64,000 bases of DNA from Ornatilinea sp. (GCA_018433975.1 JAHDQE010000024.1:1-64000); one strand, 5' to 3'; counted from the first letter of the stretch, positions 23,364 through 33,303 are shown. Numbers and translations are program-made. The notes: generated from the sequence alone by a model not told the origin.

Positions 23364-23699
23364 AGTGGGATCTGTAGACTCCTGAAAACGTCCATCGAAA
23401 TGGTTTCTCTTTATGGGAATATGGTTTTGAGAGGATATTTCTTATGGAGTCTGCGGGTGGATGAACTGCTTTAGTAAAGGCTTGTGAAAGAAATCCTTTT
23501 GAAGAATTTTATAGAATGCAGGTATTCTGGAGGGATTTAGATCATACTTTTAAGAAAGATCCGCTTTGGTTTTGTAATCTGAAGATGTTGCCAGGAAGTT
23601 TTACTAACCGAGACTGGAAAAGGCAGTGCTTTTGTGGTTAAATTAGCTCTTTTGAAATTCACTGCTGCAACAATCCTGTGCATGGAAAATGGAGAGTAG
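23364..23699 (+). other. Intergenic region before the polysaccharide operon
   Basis: 336 bases with no convincing gene; the longest plus-strand reading frame I noted is 24 codons from 23400 and lacks an SD. It must hold the promoter of the operon that starts at 23700; TATAGAAT near 23514 is a possible -10. No terminator hairpin with a T tract is evident after ridA. Confidence 0.4.
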
Positions 23700-24689
23700 A
23701 TGCCTAAAGTATCGGTGATTGTCCCGTGTTACAATGAGGAAACAACTATTCATCTACTTCTGGAAGCAATAGATCGCCAAACTTTTCCTAAAGAGGAAAT
23801 GGAAGTGATTATTGCAGACGGAATGTCGACGGATCGTACAAGAGAAAAAGTAGCGGAATTCGCAAAGAACCATCCGGACCTGGTGGTTCTTCTGGTTGAT
23901 AACCCAAAGCGGATCATTCCTTCAGCATTAAATTGCGCGATCAATGCTTCTCGAGGAGCATTCATTATCCGCCTGGATGCGCATTCCATGCCATCTGAAG
24001 AATATGTTGAGCGATGTGTCCATGGTTTGCAAGAAAATATTGGTGAAAATATTGGCGGTATCTGGAAGATTCATCCCGGGAAAGATACCTGGATTGCAAA
24101 ATCCATTTCGTTAGGCGCTGCGCATCCTTTGGGAGTGGGCGACGCGCTTTACCGTTACGCGGATGAAGCACAGTTTGTTGATACGGTGCCTTTTGGTGCT
24201 TTCAGACGAGAACTTTTTGACCGGATAGGGCTTTTTGATGAGTCTTTGTTAACCAATGAGGATTACGAGTTTAACACACGGATCAGAAAGAATGGCGGTA
24301 AGATCTGGCTTGATCCATTGATTCAGTCTGTTTATTTTTCACGCTCAACTTTTCCGGATTTGGGCCGTCAATATTTTCGGTATGGGTTTTGGAAATCACA
24401 GATGTTACGCCGTTATCCTTCTACATTACGCTGGCGACAAGCATTACCGCCGCTTTTTGTCTTAAGCATTTTGGGTTTGCTTTTGCTGGCTCCAATTTCT
24501 CCGATTTGTCTGCTTCTTCTGGCAATTGAACTGTTTGTTTATGGATTGATCCTTGTTTCGGCAAGTTGGTCTGTTGCAAGAAGGGAAAAAGATCTTCGGC
24601 TGTTGACCGGAATTCCTTTGTCTATCCTGACAATGCATTTTTGTTGGGGAAGCGGCTTCATTTGGGGCTTGGTGAAATCGATTTTCTAG
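23700..24689 (+). CDS. GT2 glycosyltransferase (ExoA-like)
   Basis: 329 residues. GT-A domain at the N-terminus: VSVIVPCYNEE (about 4-14), IIADGMSTDRT (donor Asp), RLDAHSMP (DxD-type metal site at about 96-98), and DESLLTNEDYEFNTRIR (about 180-196, catalytic base region). Two hydrophobic membrane segments follow (about 250-300). It adds a sugar to a lipid-linked acceptor at the inner face of the membrane. First gene of a co-directional cluster for surface polysaccharide. GGAGAG precedes the ATG. Confidence 0.88.
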   Translation: MPKVSVIVPCYNEETTIHLLLEAIDRQTFPKEEMEVIIADGMSTDRTREKVAEFAKNHPDLVVLLVDNPKRIIPSALNCAINASRGAFIIRLDAHSMPSEEYVERCVHGLQENIGENIGGIWKIHPGKDTWIAKSISLGAAHPLGVGDALYRYADEAQFVDTVPFGAFRRELFDRIGLFDESLLTNEDYEFNTRIRKNGGKIWLDPLIQSVYFSRSTFPDLGRQYFRYGFWKSQMLRRYPSTLRWRQALPPLFVLSILGLLLLAPISPICLLLLAIELFVYGLILVSASWSVARREKDLRLLTGIPLSILTMHFCWGSGFIWGLVKSIF

Positions 24690-24708
24690 ATCATGACGAC
24701 GATTCTTT

Positions 24709-26139
24709 ATGAATTATAAAAATCCACAAAAACCTTTCTTCTGGAAACTTAAATCGAGTGAGCGGCGATTTATTTTATTGACCAGTGATATTTTGAGCGG
24801 TGTTGCTGCTCTGATAATGGCCCTGTATTTATGGGGGGCTGCTGATACCTGGCTGCACTTTTCCTCAGAATTTCTGGCAGAAAGAACGCCTTTCTGGTTC
24901 TATTTTTTACCGGGGCTATGGATTATTCTTTTGCTGATTGTGGAAATGTATGATGTCCGAAAAGCGGGCAGACGCAGTGAAGTTTTTCGTGGTGTCTTTA
25001 TAGCTGCCCTGGCATATCTTGGTTTATATCTGGTGGTCTATTTCACATCAGAACCCAATTCCCTCCCTCGAAGAGGTGTGGCAGTTTTTATTCTGTCCAT
25101 TTCTCTCTTCACAATTATTTCACGGTTGTTATATATCCGGATTTTTACGGCTCCTCAGTTTTTACGCCGTGTTTTGATTGTAGGAGCCGGTAGGGCCGGG
25201 AAAGCATTGGCATCTGTTATTCAGGAAATTTGGCCCCCTCCTTTTTATGTTGTCGGAATGATTGATGATGACCCTAAGAAAAAGGGCAAAAAAATTGAAG
25301 GCTTTGAGATTTTAGGGGATAACCAGGATCTATCCGCAATCATTGAAAAAGAAAATGTTTCCGATTTGATCTTCTCAATTTCTGGGAATATGAAGCCGGA
25401 GATGTTCCAGGCTCTTCTGGCGGCTGAAGAAAGAGGCGTGGAAGTGACCACCATGCCGGCCATGTATGAAGATTTACGCGGCCGGGTTCCTATTCATCTG
25501 TTGCAATCGGATTGGATATTACGGTCCTTTGTGGATCAGGCACATGCAGGCGGAATATACAATGTGATTAAACGCCTCATGGATATTTTGGGCGGCCTGG
25601 TGGGGATAAGCGCCTTGGCTATACTTTTTCCATTTGTTGCTTTCTTTACCCTTTTGGACAGCGGCTTTCCTGTGATTTACAAGCAAACTCGACTGGGACA
25701 AAATGGTCGGGAATATCAAATGATCAAGTTCAGGACAATGCGGCAGGATGCAGAAAAAGACGGGAAGCCCCAGATGACAACCCACAATGACCAGAGAGTG
25801 ACTCGGGTAGGAAAACTTTTAAGGAAAGCCCATTTGGATGAGTTCCCTCAATTCATCAATGTCCTTAAAGGGGATATGAGCCTGGTAGGTCCGCGGGCTG
25901 AACGCCCCGAACTGGTGGAAGAACTTCAGAATCAGGTTCCTTTTTATCGGGCCCGATTGTTGATTAAACCGGGACTGACCGGGTGGGCCCAGGTAAATTA
26001 CGGGTATGTGTCCACGATTGAAGGCACCTCAATTAAATTAGAATATGATCTTTACTATATAAAACACCGCGACCTCGTGCTGGATCTATCCATAATCCTC
26101 AGGACGATTGGCACTGTGGTTGGATTCAAAGGCAGGTAG
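24709..26139 (+). CDS. Undecaprenyl-phosphate glycosylphosphotransferase (WcaJ/WbaP-like)
   Basis: 476 residues. Four N-terminal membrane segments (about 20-135), a Rossmann-like CoA-binding-type domain (about 150-260; VLIVGAGRAGKALA), a further membrane helix (about 290-315), and the C-terminal sugar transferase domain: YKQTRLGQNGREYQMIKFRTM, LDEFPQFINVLKGDMSLVGPR, and KPGLTGWAQVNYGY. It starts polysaccharide repeat units by moving a sugar-1-phosphate onto undecaprenyl phosphate. SD is weak. Ends one base before the next ATG, so coupled to the dehydratase. Confidence 0.93.
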   Translation: MNYKNPQKPFFWKLKSSERRFILLTSDILSGVAALIMALYLWGAADTWLHFSSEFLAERTPFWFYFLPGLWIILLLIVEMYDVRKAGRRSEVFRGVFIAALAYLGLYLVVYFTSEPNSLPRRGVAVFILSISLFTIISRLLYIRIFTAPQFLRRVLIVGAGRAGKALASVIQEIWPPPFYVVGMIDDDPKKKGKKIEGFEILGDNQDLSAIIEKENVSDLIFSISGNMKPEMFQALLAAEERGVEVTTMPAMYEDLRGRVPIHLLQSDWILRSFVDQAHAGGIYNVIKRLMDILGGLVGISALAILFPFVAFFTLLDSGFPVIYKQTRLGQNGREYQMIKFRTMRQDAEKDGKPQMTTHNDQRVTRVGKLLRKAHLDEFPQFINVLKGDMSLVGPRAERPELVEELQNQVPFYRARLLIKPGLTGWAQVNYGYVSTIEGTSIKLEYDLYYIKHRDLVLDLSIILRTIGTVVGFKGR

Positions 26140-26140
26140 G

Positions 26141-28036
26141 ATGAAGGCTCAACCCACTATTCGTAACCGATATGTGTTTATCGGGGATGTTATTTTTATG
26201 GTTGTCTCAGTTTTGGGCAGCTATGTGTTAAGGCTTGAATTGGGGCCTGCCTTTTATATTTATCTCCCCTCTGCGTATTGGATGTTAGGCGTTGTACTGG
26301 TCATTAAACCGCTGATTTATTATTATTTTGGCCTTTACAGGAGACTCTGGTTATATGCGAGTACTCAGGAGCTCAAATTAATCATTGCCACAGTGAGCGC
26401 AAGCAGCGTTCTGGTATCTTTGGTGATGGTGAGTCTTTTTACGTTGGGGACATTCCGTGGTTTCCCGAGATCGGTTCTGGTAATTGATTGGCTTCTATCC
26501 ATTATGATGGTGGGAGGGCTGCGGTTTACATTCCGGTTACTTGCAGAGAACCAAATCCTCGCATCGATCCCTCATCTCCACTCACCGGCCAAGCATGTAT
26601 TAATCGTTGGGGCCGGCGATGCAGGGGCATTGGTTGTCCGAGAACTTCAACGAAACCCACAACTTAATTTCACTCCGATTGGATTCCTGGATGATAATCC
26701 AGCAAAACAGCAGCAGCAAATTTACGGTGTGCCGGTGCTGGGAACAATTTCGGACCTTTCAAAGGTTCTGGAAAACCGGAAAGTGAATGAAGTTATTATT
26801 GCGATTCCAAGCGCGCCCGGACGCGTGGTCAGGTTAGTAGCCGATGTCTGCCGGGTGAAAGAAATGCCTTTCCGCACGATGCCGGGTATTTATGAATTGT
26901 TGGGCGGCAAAGTAAGCATCAGCAGGCTTCGGGAGGTTAATATTTCGGACCTGCTGCGCCGGAAAGCAACGCAAACTGAAGACGAGAAAGTAGGCTCTAT
27001 TTTAGGGGGCAGAGCCGTGCTGGTTACAGGAGCGGGAGGCTCAATTGGAAGTGAATTGTGCCGCCAGATTGCCCGGTGGGGGCCTTCCGAATTGATCCTT
27101 GTGGGGCATGGTGAGAACAGTATTTTTGAGACCGTTCTAGAATTGAAAGAAAGCTTTCCTGCTTTGCTTGTCCGCCCATTAATCTGTGATATTCGAGACT
27201 ACAATCGACTGGATACTCTGTTTACCCGCTACCAGCCAAAGGTTGTTTTTCATGCGGCAGCACATAAACATGTTCCGCTGATGGAGATCAATGTTGAAGA
27301 AGCAATTACCAACAATATTTTGGGGACAAGGAATGTTGTTGAGGCGTGTGTTCAACATGATGTGGAACGAATGGTAATGATTTCAACAGATAAGGCAGTC
27401 CAGCCCATTAATGTCATGGGCGCGACCAAACGGATTGCCGAGCAAACGGTAATTGATGCGGCCCACCGTACTGGGAAATCTTTTACGGTGGTTCGCTTTG
27501 GCAATGTTTTGGGTAGTCGGGGGAGTGTTGTTCCTCTCTTCCAGCGCCAGATTGCCCGGGGTGGTCCGGTTACCGTGACACATCCCGACATGAAACGATA
27601 TTTTATGACCATTCCCGAAGCGGTTTATCTTGTGCTTCAAGCAGCGAGTTTAGGAGAGGGTTCCGAAACATTTATGCTTAATATGGGGGAGCAAGTACGG
27701 ATTCTGGATCTTGCGGAAGATTTGATCCGACTTTCCGGTTTAGAGCCGGGCAAAGATATAGAGGTTGTTTTCACAGGAATTCGCCCCGGCGAAAAACTGA
27801 GTGAAGATTTGTGGAATGACGGAGATTCATTCGAATCGACTGCACACCCGGATATTTATCGTGTAGTCCGTCAGGATGAATTGTTAGGTGAAGAATTGAA
27901 GAATTCCCTGGAGGAATTGATAAAACTTGCCAGAGAAGGTGATGCGCCTGCGATCATTTGTCTGCTGGACGAACTGATCCCCGATTCTGCGGTGAACAGC
28001 ACACCACCTCCTGAGATTACATCTATTGACTCATGA
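26141..28036 (+). CDS. Polysaccharide NDP-sugar 4,6-dehydratase, FlaA1/CapD type with membrane domain
   Basis: 631 residues. Four membrane segments (about 8-120), a first Rossmann region (about 145-270; VLIVGAGDAGALVVREL), and an SDR dehydratase domain (about 285-600): VLVTGAGGSIGSELCRQI (NAD loop), HAAAHKHVPLME, MISTDKAV, and NVMGATKR. In this family the usual SDR Tyr is replaced by Met (NVMGATK), as here. It probably converts UDP-GlcNAc to a 4-keto-6-deoxy sugar. The ATG at 26141 has AGGTAGG; a frame opening at 26108 overlaps the preceding gene. Ends in an ATGA overlap with FemAB 1. Confidence 0.93.
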   Translation: MKAQPTIRNRYVFIGDVIFMVVSVLGSYVLRLELGPAFYIYLPSAYWMLGVVLVIKPLIYYYFGLYRRLWLYASTQELKLIIATVSASSVLVSLVMVSLFTLGTFRGFPRSVLVIDWLLSIMMVGGLRFTFRLLAENQILASIPHLHSPAKHVLIVGAGDAGALVVRELQRNPQLNFTPIGFLDDNPAKQQQQIYGVPVLGTISDLSKVLENRKVNEVIIAIPSAPGRVVRLVADVCRVKEMPFRTMPGIYELLGGKVSISRLREVNISDLLRRKATQTEDEKVGSILGGRAVLVTGAGGSIGSELCRQIARWGPSELILVGHGENSIFETVLELKESFPALLVRPLICDIRDYNRLDTLFTRYQPKVVFHAAAHKHVPLMEINVEEAITNNILGTRNVVEACVQHDVERMVMISTDKAVQPINVMGATKRIAEQTVIDAAHRTGKSFTVVRFGNVLGSRGSVVPLFQRQIARGGPVTVTHPDMKRYFMTIPEAVYLVLQAASLGEGSETFMLNMGEQVRILDLAEDLIRLSGLEPGKDIEVVFTGIRPGEKLSEDLWNDGDSFESTAHPDIYRVVRQDELLGEELKNSLEELIKLAREGDAPAIICLLDELIPDSAVNSTPPPEITSIDS

Positions 28037-29031
28037 CCATCATTAATTCGTTAGAATGGAATAACTTCCTTGCAAATCACCCGGATGCACATGTTTTGCA
28101 GACATCTGCATGGGGAGAATTAAAATCTGCTTTTAATTGGGAAGCGCAATACTTCGTTTCCGGTGCCGCAGGTGCCCAGATTCTTTTCCGTAACCTTCCG
28201 CTGGGATTCAGTGTGGCGTATATTCCCAAAGGCCCGGTGGGAAGCGATTGGAACCGTCTTTGGCCGGAAATTGATGAAATATGCCGAAGCCATAACGCGA
28301 TTTTCTTGAAAGTAGAGCCGGATCTTTTTGAGCCGGAAGATTTGCAGTTTGAAAAAGAATTCAATGGGTTTGTAAAGACTGAAGTCAATATCCAACCCCG
28401 ACGGACCATTGTGGTAGACCTATCCGGTTCGGAGGAAGATTGGCTGAAGCGGATGAAGCAGAAGACACGCTATAACATCCGGTTGGCACAAAAGAAAGAT
28501 ATTGAGATCAAGCAGGTGGACGATTTAAAAGTTTTTCAAAATCTCATGGAAGTGACCGGTGAGCGGGATGGATTCGGAGTCCATTCCATAGAATATTATC
28601 AAAAAGCGTTTGATCTCTTTTCTCCATCGGGTAAATGCGCTTTGCTGGTCGCAGCATATCATGATGAGCCATTGGCTGCTTTGATGGTCTTTGCACAGGG
28701 GAAACGAGCCTGGTATTTTTACGGCGCTTCCAACAACGAACATCGAAACAGAATGCCCACTTACCTTTTGCAGTGGGAAGCAATGCGTTGGGCGAAGGCC
28801 ATGGGCTGTGAAGAATATGATCTTTGGGGGGTCCCGGATTTTTCTGAAGATCAACTGGAGCAAGATTTTCAAACCCGTTCGGATGGATTGTGGGGCGTGT
28901 ACCGCTTCAAACGGGGCTTTGGTGGAGAAGTGCTCCGATCAGCAGGCTCATGGGATCGAATTTATAAACCGATGCTTTATCGTATTTATCAATGGCGGGA
29001 AAAATATAAAAACTCACAGTCAGGAAGTTAA
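28033..29031 (+). CDS. FemAB/FemX-like peptidyl or aminoacyl transferase, copy 1
   Basis: 332 residues. Two GNAT-like halves typical of FemABX: the first begins HPDAHVLQTSAWGELK; a conserved linker has RMKQKTRYNIRLA (about 139-151), then ERDGFGVHS; the second half has AWYFYGASNNEHRNRMPTYL and ends with GLWGVYRFKRGFGG. Family enzymes add amino acids from aminoacyl-tRNA to peptidoglycan or to other acceptors. The 4-base overlap with the dehydratase gene ties it to the polysaccharide operon, where it might attach amino acids to a sugar, as well as to a cell-wall peptide (inference). Confidence 0.88.
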   Translation: MTIINSLEWNNFLANHPDAHVLQTSAWGELKSAFNWEAQYFVSGAAGAQILFRNLPLGFSVAYIPKGPVGSDWNRLWPEIDEICRSHNAIFLKVEPDLFEPEDLQFEKEFNGFVKTEVNIQPRRTIVVDLSGSEEDWLKRMKQKTRYNIRLAQKKDIEIKQVDDLKVFQNLMEVTGERDGFGVHSIEYYQKAFDLFSPSGKCALLVAAYHDEPLAALMVFAQGKRAWYFYGASNNEHRNRMPTYLLQWEAMRWAKAMGCEEYDLWGVPDFSEDQLEQDFQTRSDGLWGVYRFKRGFGGEVLRSAGSWDRIYKPMLYRIYQWREKYKNSQSGS

Positions 29032-29118
29032 ATAAACCGACGAACTGTTATATATGGCTTTTATGGATTTAAATTTTATAATGATTATCTCGAATTCAAT
29101 CGAGTAAATTGATTTTAT

Positions 29119-30219
29119 ATGAATAAAAACGAATGGAACGAAATTATTGCTGAATTACCACACGCTCACATTCTTCAAATCCGTGAATGGGCAGCTATTA
29201 AGCAGAAATATGGTTGGGCTCCCCATTATAAAACCTGGATGGATGAAAATGATGAGGTTTGTGCGGCCGCACTGATCCTGGAACGAACTGTTGTGGTACT
29301 GGGAATCCGGTTGAAGATTTTCTATATCCCCAGGGGACCGCTTCTGAAAAACTGGACGGATAAAGACCTTCTGGAAAGAGTCGTGGGAGATATTGAGGAC
29401 ATGGCTCGTAAAGAAGGAGCTATATTCGTCAAAATGGACCCCGAAGTTGTGTTGGGCGAAGGCGTTCCGGGGGAAGAAAACGCCATTGAGATGGAAGAGG
29501 GGAATTTTGCTTTAGCTTATCTGGCAGACCGAGGGTGGAGGTTTTCCGAAGACCAGATACAGTTCAAAAATACGTTCTGGCTGGATATCTCTTACCCGGA
29601 GGATGAATTGTTAGCCCGGATGAAGCAGAAGACCCGGTATAACATTCGCCTGGCAAAACGAAAGGGAATAGAAATCCGTCAGGGCAGCCAGGAAGACCTT
29701 GGACTTTTATATAACATGTATGCCGAGACCTCCGTAAGGGATGGTTTTGTGATTCGGCCTCAACAATATTATCTGGATACCTGGACCCAGTTCATGGAAA
29801 ACGGCCTGGCAACGCCCTTAATTGCAGAGTTTGAAGGTGAGGCAGTGGCCGGATTAGTATTATTCCATTTTGCGGGAAGAGCCTGGTATTTGCATGGAAT
29901 GTCCCGAACTGCCCATCGTGAGAAAATGCCGAACTATTTGTTGCAGTGGGAATCCATGCTCCTGGCAAAACAGCTTGGGTGCGATTCTTACGATTTGTGG
30001 GGTGCGCCAGATATATTTGATGAGTCCGATTCGATGTGGGGAGTTTATCGTTTCAAAGAAGGGCTTGGAGGACGCGTTATCCGAACAATGGGTGCCTGGG
30101 ATTTTCCTTCCAGAGGCCTTTTGTATCAGGTTTATACGCGTCTTCTTCCTCAGATTCTGAATTTTACACGGAAGCTGCGCAGACAAAAAACTATTGGGGA
30201 GGTAAATCAATTAGGATGA
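29119..30219 (+). CDS. FemAB/FemX-like transferase, copy 2
   Basis: 366 residues, paralogue of the preceding gene, with identical RMKQKTRYNIRLA (about 172-184) and matching landmarks (PHAHILQIREWAAIK near the start, WYLHGMSRTAHREKMPNYLLQWE, SMWGVYRFKEGLGG). It has a longer acidic middle region (about 110-140) that copy 1 lacks. No SD is visible before the ATG at 29119, and an 87-base gap separates it from copy 1. Ends in an ATGA overlap with the PLP enzyme gene. Two copies suggest sequential addition of two residues, as FemA and FemB do (inference). Confidence 0.88.
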   Translation: MNKNEWNEIIAELPHAHILQIREWAAIKQKYGWAPHYKTWMDENDEVCAAALILERTVVVLGIRLKIFYIPRGPLLKNWTDKDLLERVVGDIEDMARKEGAIFVKMDPEVVLGEGVPGEENAIEMEEGNFALAYLADRGWRFSEDQIQFKNTFWLDISYPEDELLARMKQKTRYNIRLAKRKGIEIRQGSQEDLGLLYNMYAETSVRDGFVIRPQQYYLDTWTQFMENGLATPLIAEFEGEAVAGLVLFHFAGRAWYLHGMSRTAHREKMPNYLLQWESMLLAKQLGCDSYDLWGAPDIFDESDSMWGVYRFKEGLGGRVIRTMGAWDFPSRGLLYQVYTRLLPQILNFTRKLRRQKTIGEVNQLG

Positions 30220-31175
30220 TCGCAAGAGAGAGATTTGCAATTTTGCCGACACCGATCACTCATTTGCCCCGGCTGAGTAAGGCTTTGGGCGGACCGGAAA
30301 TCTGGGTAAAACGAGATGATCTGACCGGCCTGGCTTTTGGGGGAAACAAAGTCCGAAAACTTGAATTTGTGCTGGCGGATGCCCTTAAAAAGGGTGCACA
30401 GACGTTGATTTCAGTGGGAGCTGCACAATCTAATCATTGCAGACAAACGGCGGCTCTGGCAGCCAAATATGGGCTGGATTGTATCCTGGTGCTTTCAGGT
30501 AACCCGGAAGAGGACTTTTCGGGAAATATTTTGATTGACAAGATGGTAGGTGCGGAAATTGTCTGGACGGAAAAAGAATCCCGGAACCGTGTTCTGGAAG
30601 CCACTTTTAAAGATGCGGAAAATCAGGGACGCAAACCCTATTTGATCCCTTTAGGGGCTTCCGATTCAATTGGCTCCAGTGCCTATGTGTTTGCTTTTGA
30701 AGAGCTTCTGCAACAAATGGATCGGATTGATTGGGTGGTTCTCCCCAGTTCTTCGGGCGGAACACAGGCAGGTTTAGTTTTAGGGGCGGTAAGAAATCAA
30801 TGGGATGGACACTTATTGGGCATTAGCATCGATCGCAGTGTGCCCAAACTTCAAGAAATTGTGTCGTGCCTTGCTACACAAGCCTCAGAATACCTTGGTG
30901 AACCAAGGCTTTTTACCCCCCAAGAAATACTGGTTAATGCAGATTATTTGGGCGCCGGATATGGAATTGTGGGAGAACCAGAAATTGAAGCTATACGTTT
31001 GTTTGCAAGATATGAAGGGCTGCTGCTAGGTCCGGTGTATACAGCGCGCGCAGCAGCGGGCTTGATCGATTTGATTCGAAAGGGATTCTTTAAGTCAACG
31101 GATCGAATTGTTTTCTGGCATACAGGTGGAACCCCTACTTTATTTGCAACAAAATATGCGAAGCTGTTAGATTGA
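30216..31175 (+). CDS. PLP-dependent D-cysteine desulfhydrase / ACC deaminase-like enzyme
   Basis: 319 residues, fold type II PLP enzyme. Seen: LTGLAFGGNKVRKLEF (Lys45, Schiff base), SVGAAQSNHCRQTAALAAKYG (substrate-binding Asn/His), LPSSSGGTQAGLVLG (phosphate-binding), and FWHTGGTPTLF near the C-terminus. Members act on D-cysteine, 1-aminocyclopropane-1-carboxylate or L-cysteate; these cannot be told apart here. The ATG at 30216 overlaps the FemAB copy 2 stop; the frame is open further upstream but inside that gene. Last gene of the cluster, before a bidirectional terminator. Confidence 0.87.
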   Translation: MIARERFAILPTPITHLPRLSKALGGPEIWVKRDDLTGLAFGGNKVRKLEFVLADALKKGAQTLISVGAAQSNHCRQTAALAAKYGLDCILVLSGNPEEDFSGNILIDKMVGAEIVWTEKESRNRVLEATFKDAENQGRKPYLIPLGASDSIGSSAYVFAFEELLQQMDRIDWVVLPSSSGGTQAGLVLGAVRNQWDGHLLGISIDRSVPKLQEIVSCLATQASEYLGEPRLFTPQEILVNADYLGAGYGIVGEPEIEAIRLFARYEGLLLGPVYTARAAAGLIDLIRKGFFKSTDRIVFWHTGGTPTLFATKYAKLLD

Positions 31176-31202
31176 TTGTAAGGATATTGGAAATAAAGCA
31201 CT

Positions 31203-31228
31203 AAAAAACCCGGCGTCGCCGGGTTTTT
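31203..31228. terminator. Bidirectional terminator
   Basis: AAAAACCCGGC / GCCGGGTTTTT, an 11-bp perfect stem with a 3-base loop, carrying A and T tracts on both sides. It ends the polysaccharide operon on the plus strand and the kinase genes on the minus strand. Confidence 0.92.
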
Positions 31229-31230
31229 AA

Positions 31231-33303
31231 CTATTGTGAAATGGATGGTCGCCAGGCTGGATGGAAGTCATTCGCCGGATCATCGGTTAATTGGGTAAGG
31301 TTTGCGCCCGTTAAAGTCATCCGGTAAATATCCAGGTTGTTTTCCTGTGAACTTTCGAAGATCAGCCAGAAACCATCTTCTGAGAAATCTGCATCCCAGG
31401 CAGGGCGAAGATCGGATATCTGGAATTCTGGAGCGCCATATTGTCCAACTTGTCTGGCGACCAACCACGGCAGGTTTGAACTCTGGCTGAAAGTCAATAT
31501 TTCTCCATTGGGAGACCAGTTTGGCGTAAAAGCAGCCCCATTTTCCATGTTGCTGAATTCGTGAGGGGCGCTTCCATCTTTGCCCATGATCCAGATCTGC
31601 GGTACTCCCAAGCGGGTGCTCATAAATGCAATGGACTCACCGTCCGGGGACCATTCCGGGGAGCGGTCGCTGCTGGATGGGCTCGATAATCTGACGACAG
31701 AATTGTCATCCAGATTGATCACATAAATATGAGAGATGCCATCCCGAAGACTGGTAAATGCAATGGATTTGCCATCCGGTGACCACTTGGGGTCATAATC
31801 TCCTCCCGGCATAGAAGGCAGCGGAGTAAACCCCGTTCCATCGGAACGAATGGTAAAAAGACTGGAGCCTTTGTAAACATCCATTTTTTCCCGGCATGGT
31901 GAAACGAAAACAATCCGGTCGCCGGAAGGAGACCAGTCAGGCTGGCAAGCGCCATCGGGTAATGTAGTGACCTGCTGATATTCCTGTAAATCGATGTCCA
32001 GTATCCAGATCTGCGGGATTCCGGACCTGTCTGAAGCCAACGCGATCTGTCCGCTGGCGCCACCGATTGGCGTTGCGGCAGGGATTGTCGGTTCAAGGCT
32101 TGGTGTAATTATCTCGGTAACGGGAATGACCGCTTCTGTTGTGGAACTTGGGGCTACGGTAGGTGCAGGTGTATCGGTTGGGTCGGGTTCAGGAGTTTCA
32201 TTCAAAACAATGGCTAATTCAGTCTGGGGAGTATTTGTTACCTGCGAGGGGAATAACTGGTCCCGTGCAAAATAGATAACTGCTGCAGAACCGATGCAAG
32301 CTAAAAAAGCTATGCCGATCAAAAAGGGTAAGAAACGCTTCTTGGGTTGGGTTTTCGGTGTTTGATCGGAAATTTTGCGTGTGGGACTGGAGCCCTGTAA
32401 AGTTGTCTCGATATGATTTTCAACAGAAACGTTATGAGAAATTTTTCCTTTGACGGGCGGATCTGTCCGGGGGGCATAATCTTGGCGGAAACTTGCAGCA
32501 GCATTTGTGTTCAATAGCGCTGTTTTAAAACTTTCTGCTGTTTGATAGCGCAGATTAGCAGAAGTTTCCAGCGATTTTTCAATGACTTGAGCCAGATCAT
32601 TTGAAAGGGCGGGGTTAAGATGTCGAACGGGCGTCAGCGCTGCGCTTCCCATTACCCTGGCAAGACCATCTTCCGGGATTTTCCCAGTGAGAGCATTGTA
32701 CAGGGTCGCTCCCAGAGAATAAATATCGGACCGCGGATCTGTCCCTTGTCCATATTGTTCGGGTGGGGCAAAGCCCGGCGTCAGGGCCTGGGCTCCTGTG
32801 GCTGTGTGATCATCCTGAAGGATGATCCGGGCAAGCCCGAAATCTACCAGGAATATTTGATTGGATGGGGTGATTTTGATATTTCCCGGTTTAATGTCCC
32901 GGTGGATAATAGGACGGGTGCGGGTATGTAAATAAGAAAGGGCATCCGAGATGACCACCCCAATTTTTGCAACTTCTTCTTCGGAGAATTTTTTACCCGA
33001 TTTGATCAGTTGCTTCATATCCTCTCCGCCGATGTAATCCATAATAAGATATTGCCCCTGATCAGGCAGTATAAAATGGTCGGTTACACGTGGCAGATTG
33101 GGGTGTCTCAAACTTGCAAGAATGGTTGCTTCTCGATGAAATTGGCGGGAAGATTCATCAGAGAGAAAAAGGTTTTCTTTGATCGCAACTTCTACGCCTA
33201 GATTCTCATCTATGCCGTAATAAACCGCCCCCATCCCGCCTTGCGAGATAATGTTTTTGATTCGATAGCGGTTATGGAGCAATTGATGGATCTCCAGCGG
33301 CAT
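31231..33303 (-). CDS. Membrane Ser/Thr protein kinase with extracellular TolB-like propeller, copy 1
   Basis: 690 residues. Kinase domain at about 12-270: glycine loop ISQGGMGAVYYG, Lys42 in VAIKEN, HRDIKPGNIKI, VDFGLAR, and APPEQYG. A juxtamembrane linker follows, one membrane helix at about 328-350, and a Pro/Thr stalk to about 410. The rest is a PD40/TolB-like beta-propeller with repeats such as WSPDGKSIAFTSLRDG and WSPDGESIAFMSTRLG. The topology resembles PknB-type kinases with the PASTA sensor replaced by a propeller, so it may sense an extracellular ligand. AAGGAAAG precedes the ATG. Adjacent paralogue upstream. Confidence 0.93.
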   Translation of the reverse strand: MPLEIHQLLHNRYRIKNIISQGGMGAVYYGIDENLGVEVAIKENLFLSDESSRQFHREATILASLRHPNLPRVTDHFILPDQGQYLIMDYIGGEDMKQLIKSGKKFSEEEVAKIGVVISDALSYLHTRTRPIIHRDIKPGNIKITPSNQIFLVDFGLARIILQDDHTATGAQALTPGFAPPEQYGQGTDPRSDIYSLGATLYNALTGKIPEDGLARVMGSAALTPVRHLNPALSNDLAQVIEKSLETSANLRYQTAESFKTALLNTNAAASFRQDYAPRTDPPVKGKISHNVSVENHIETTLQGSSPTRKISDQTPKTQPKKRFLPFLIGIAFLACIGSAAVIYFARDQLFPSQVTNTPQTELAIVLNETPEPDPTDTPAPTVAPSSTTEAVIPVTEIITPSLEPTIPAATPIGGASGQIALASDRSGIPQIWILDIDLQEYQQVTTLPDGACQPDWSPSGDRIVFVSPCREKMDVYKGSSLFTIRSDGTGFTPLPSMPGGDYDPKWSPDGKSIAFTSLRDGISHIYVINLDDNSVVRLSSPSSSDRSPEWSPDGESIAFMSTRLGVPQIWIMGKDGSAPHEFSNMENGAAFTPNWSPNGEILTFSQSSNLPWLVARQVGQYGAPEFQISDLRPAWDADFSEDGFWLIFESSQENNLDIYRMTLTGANLTQLTDDPANDFHPAWRPSISQ

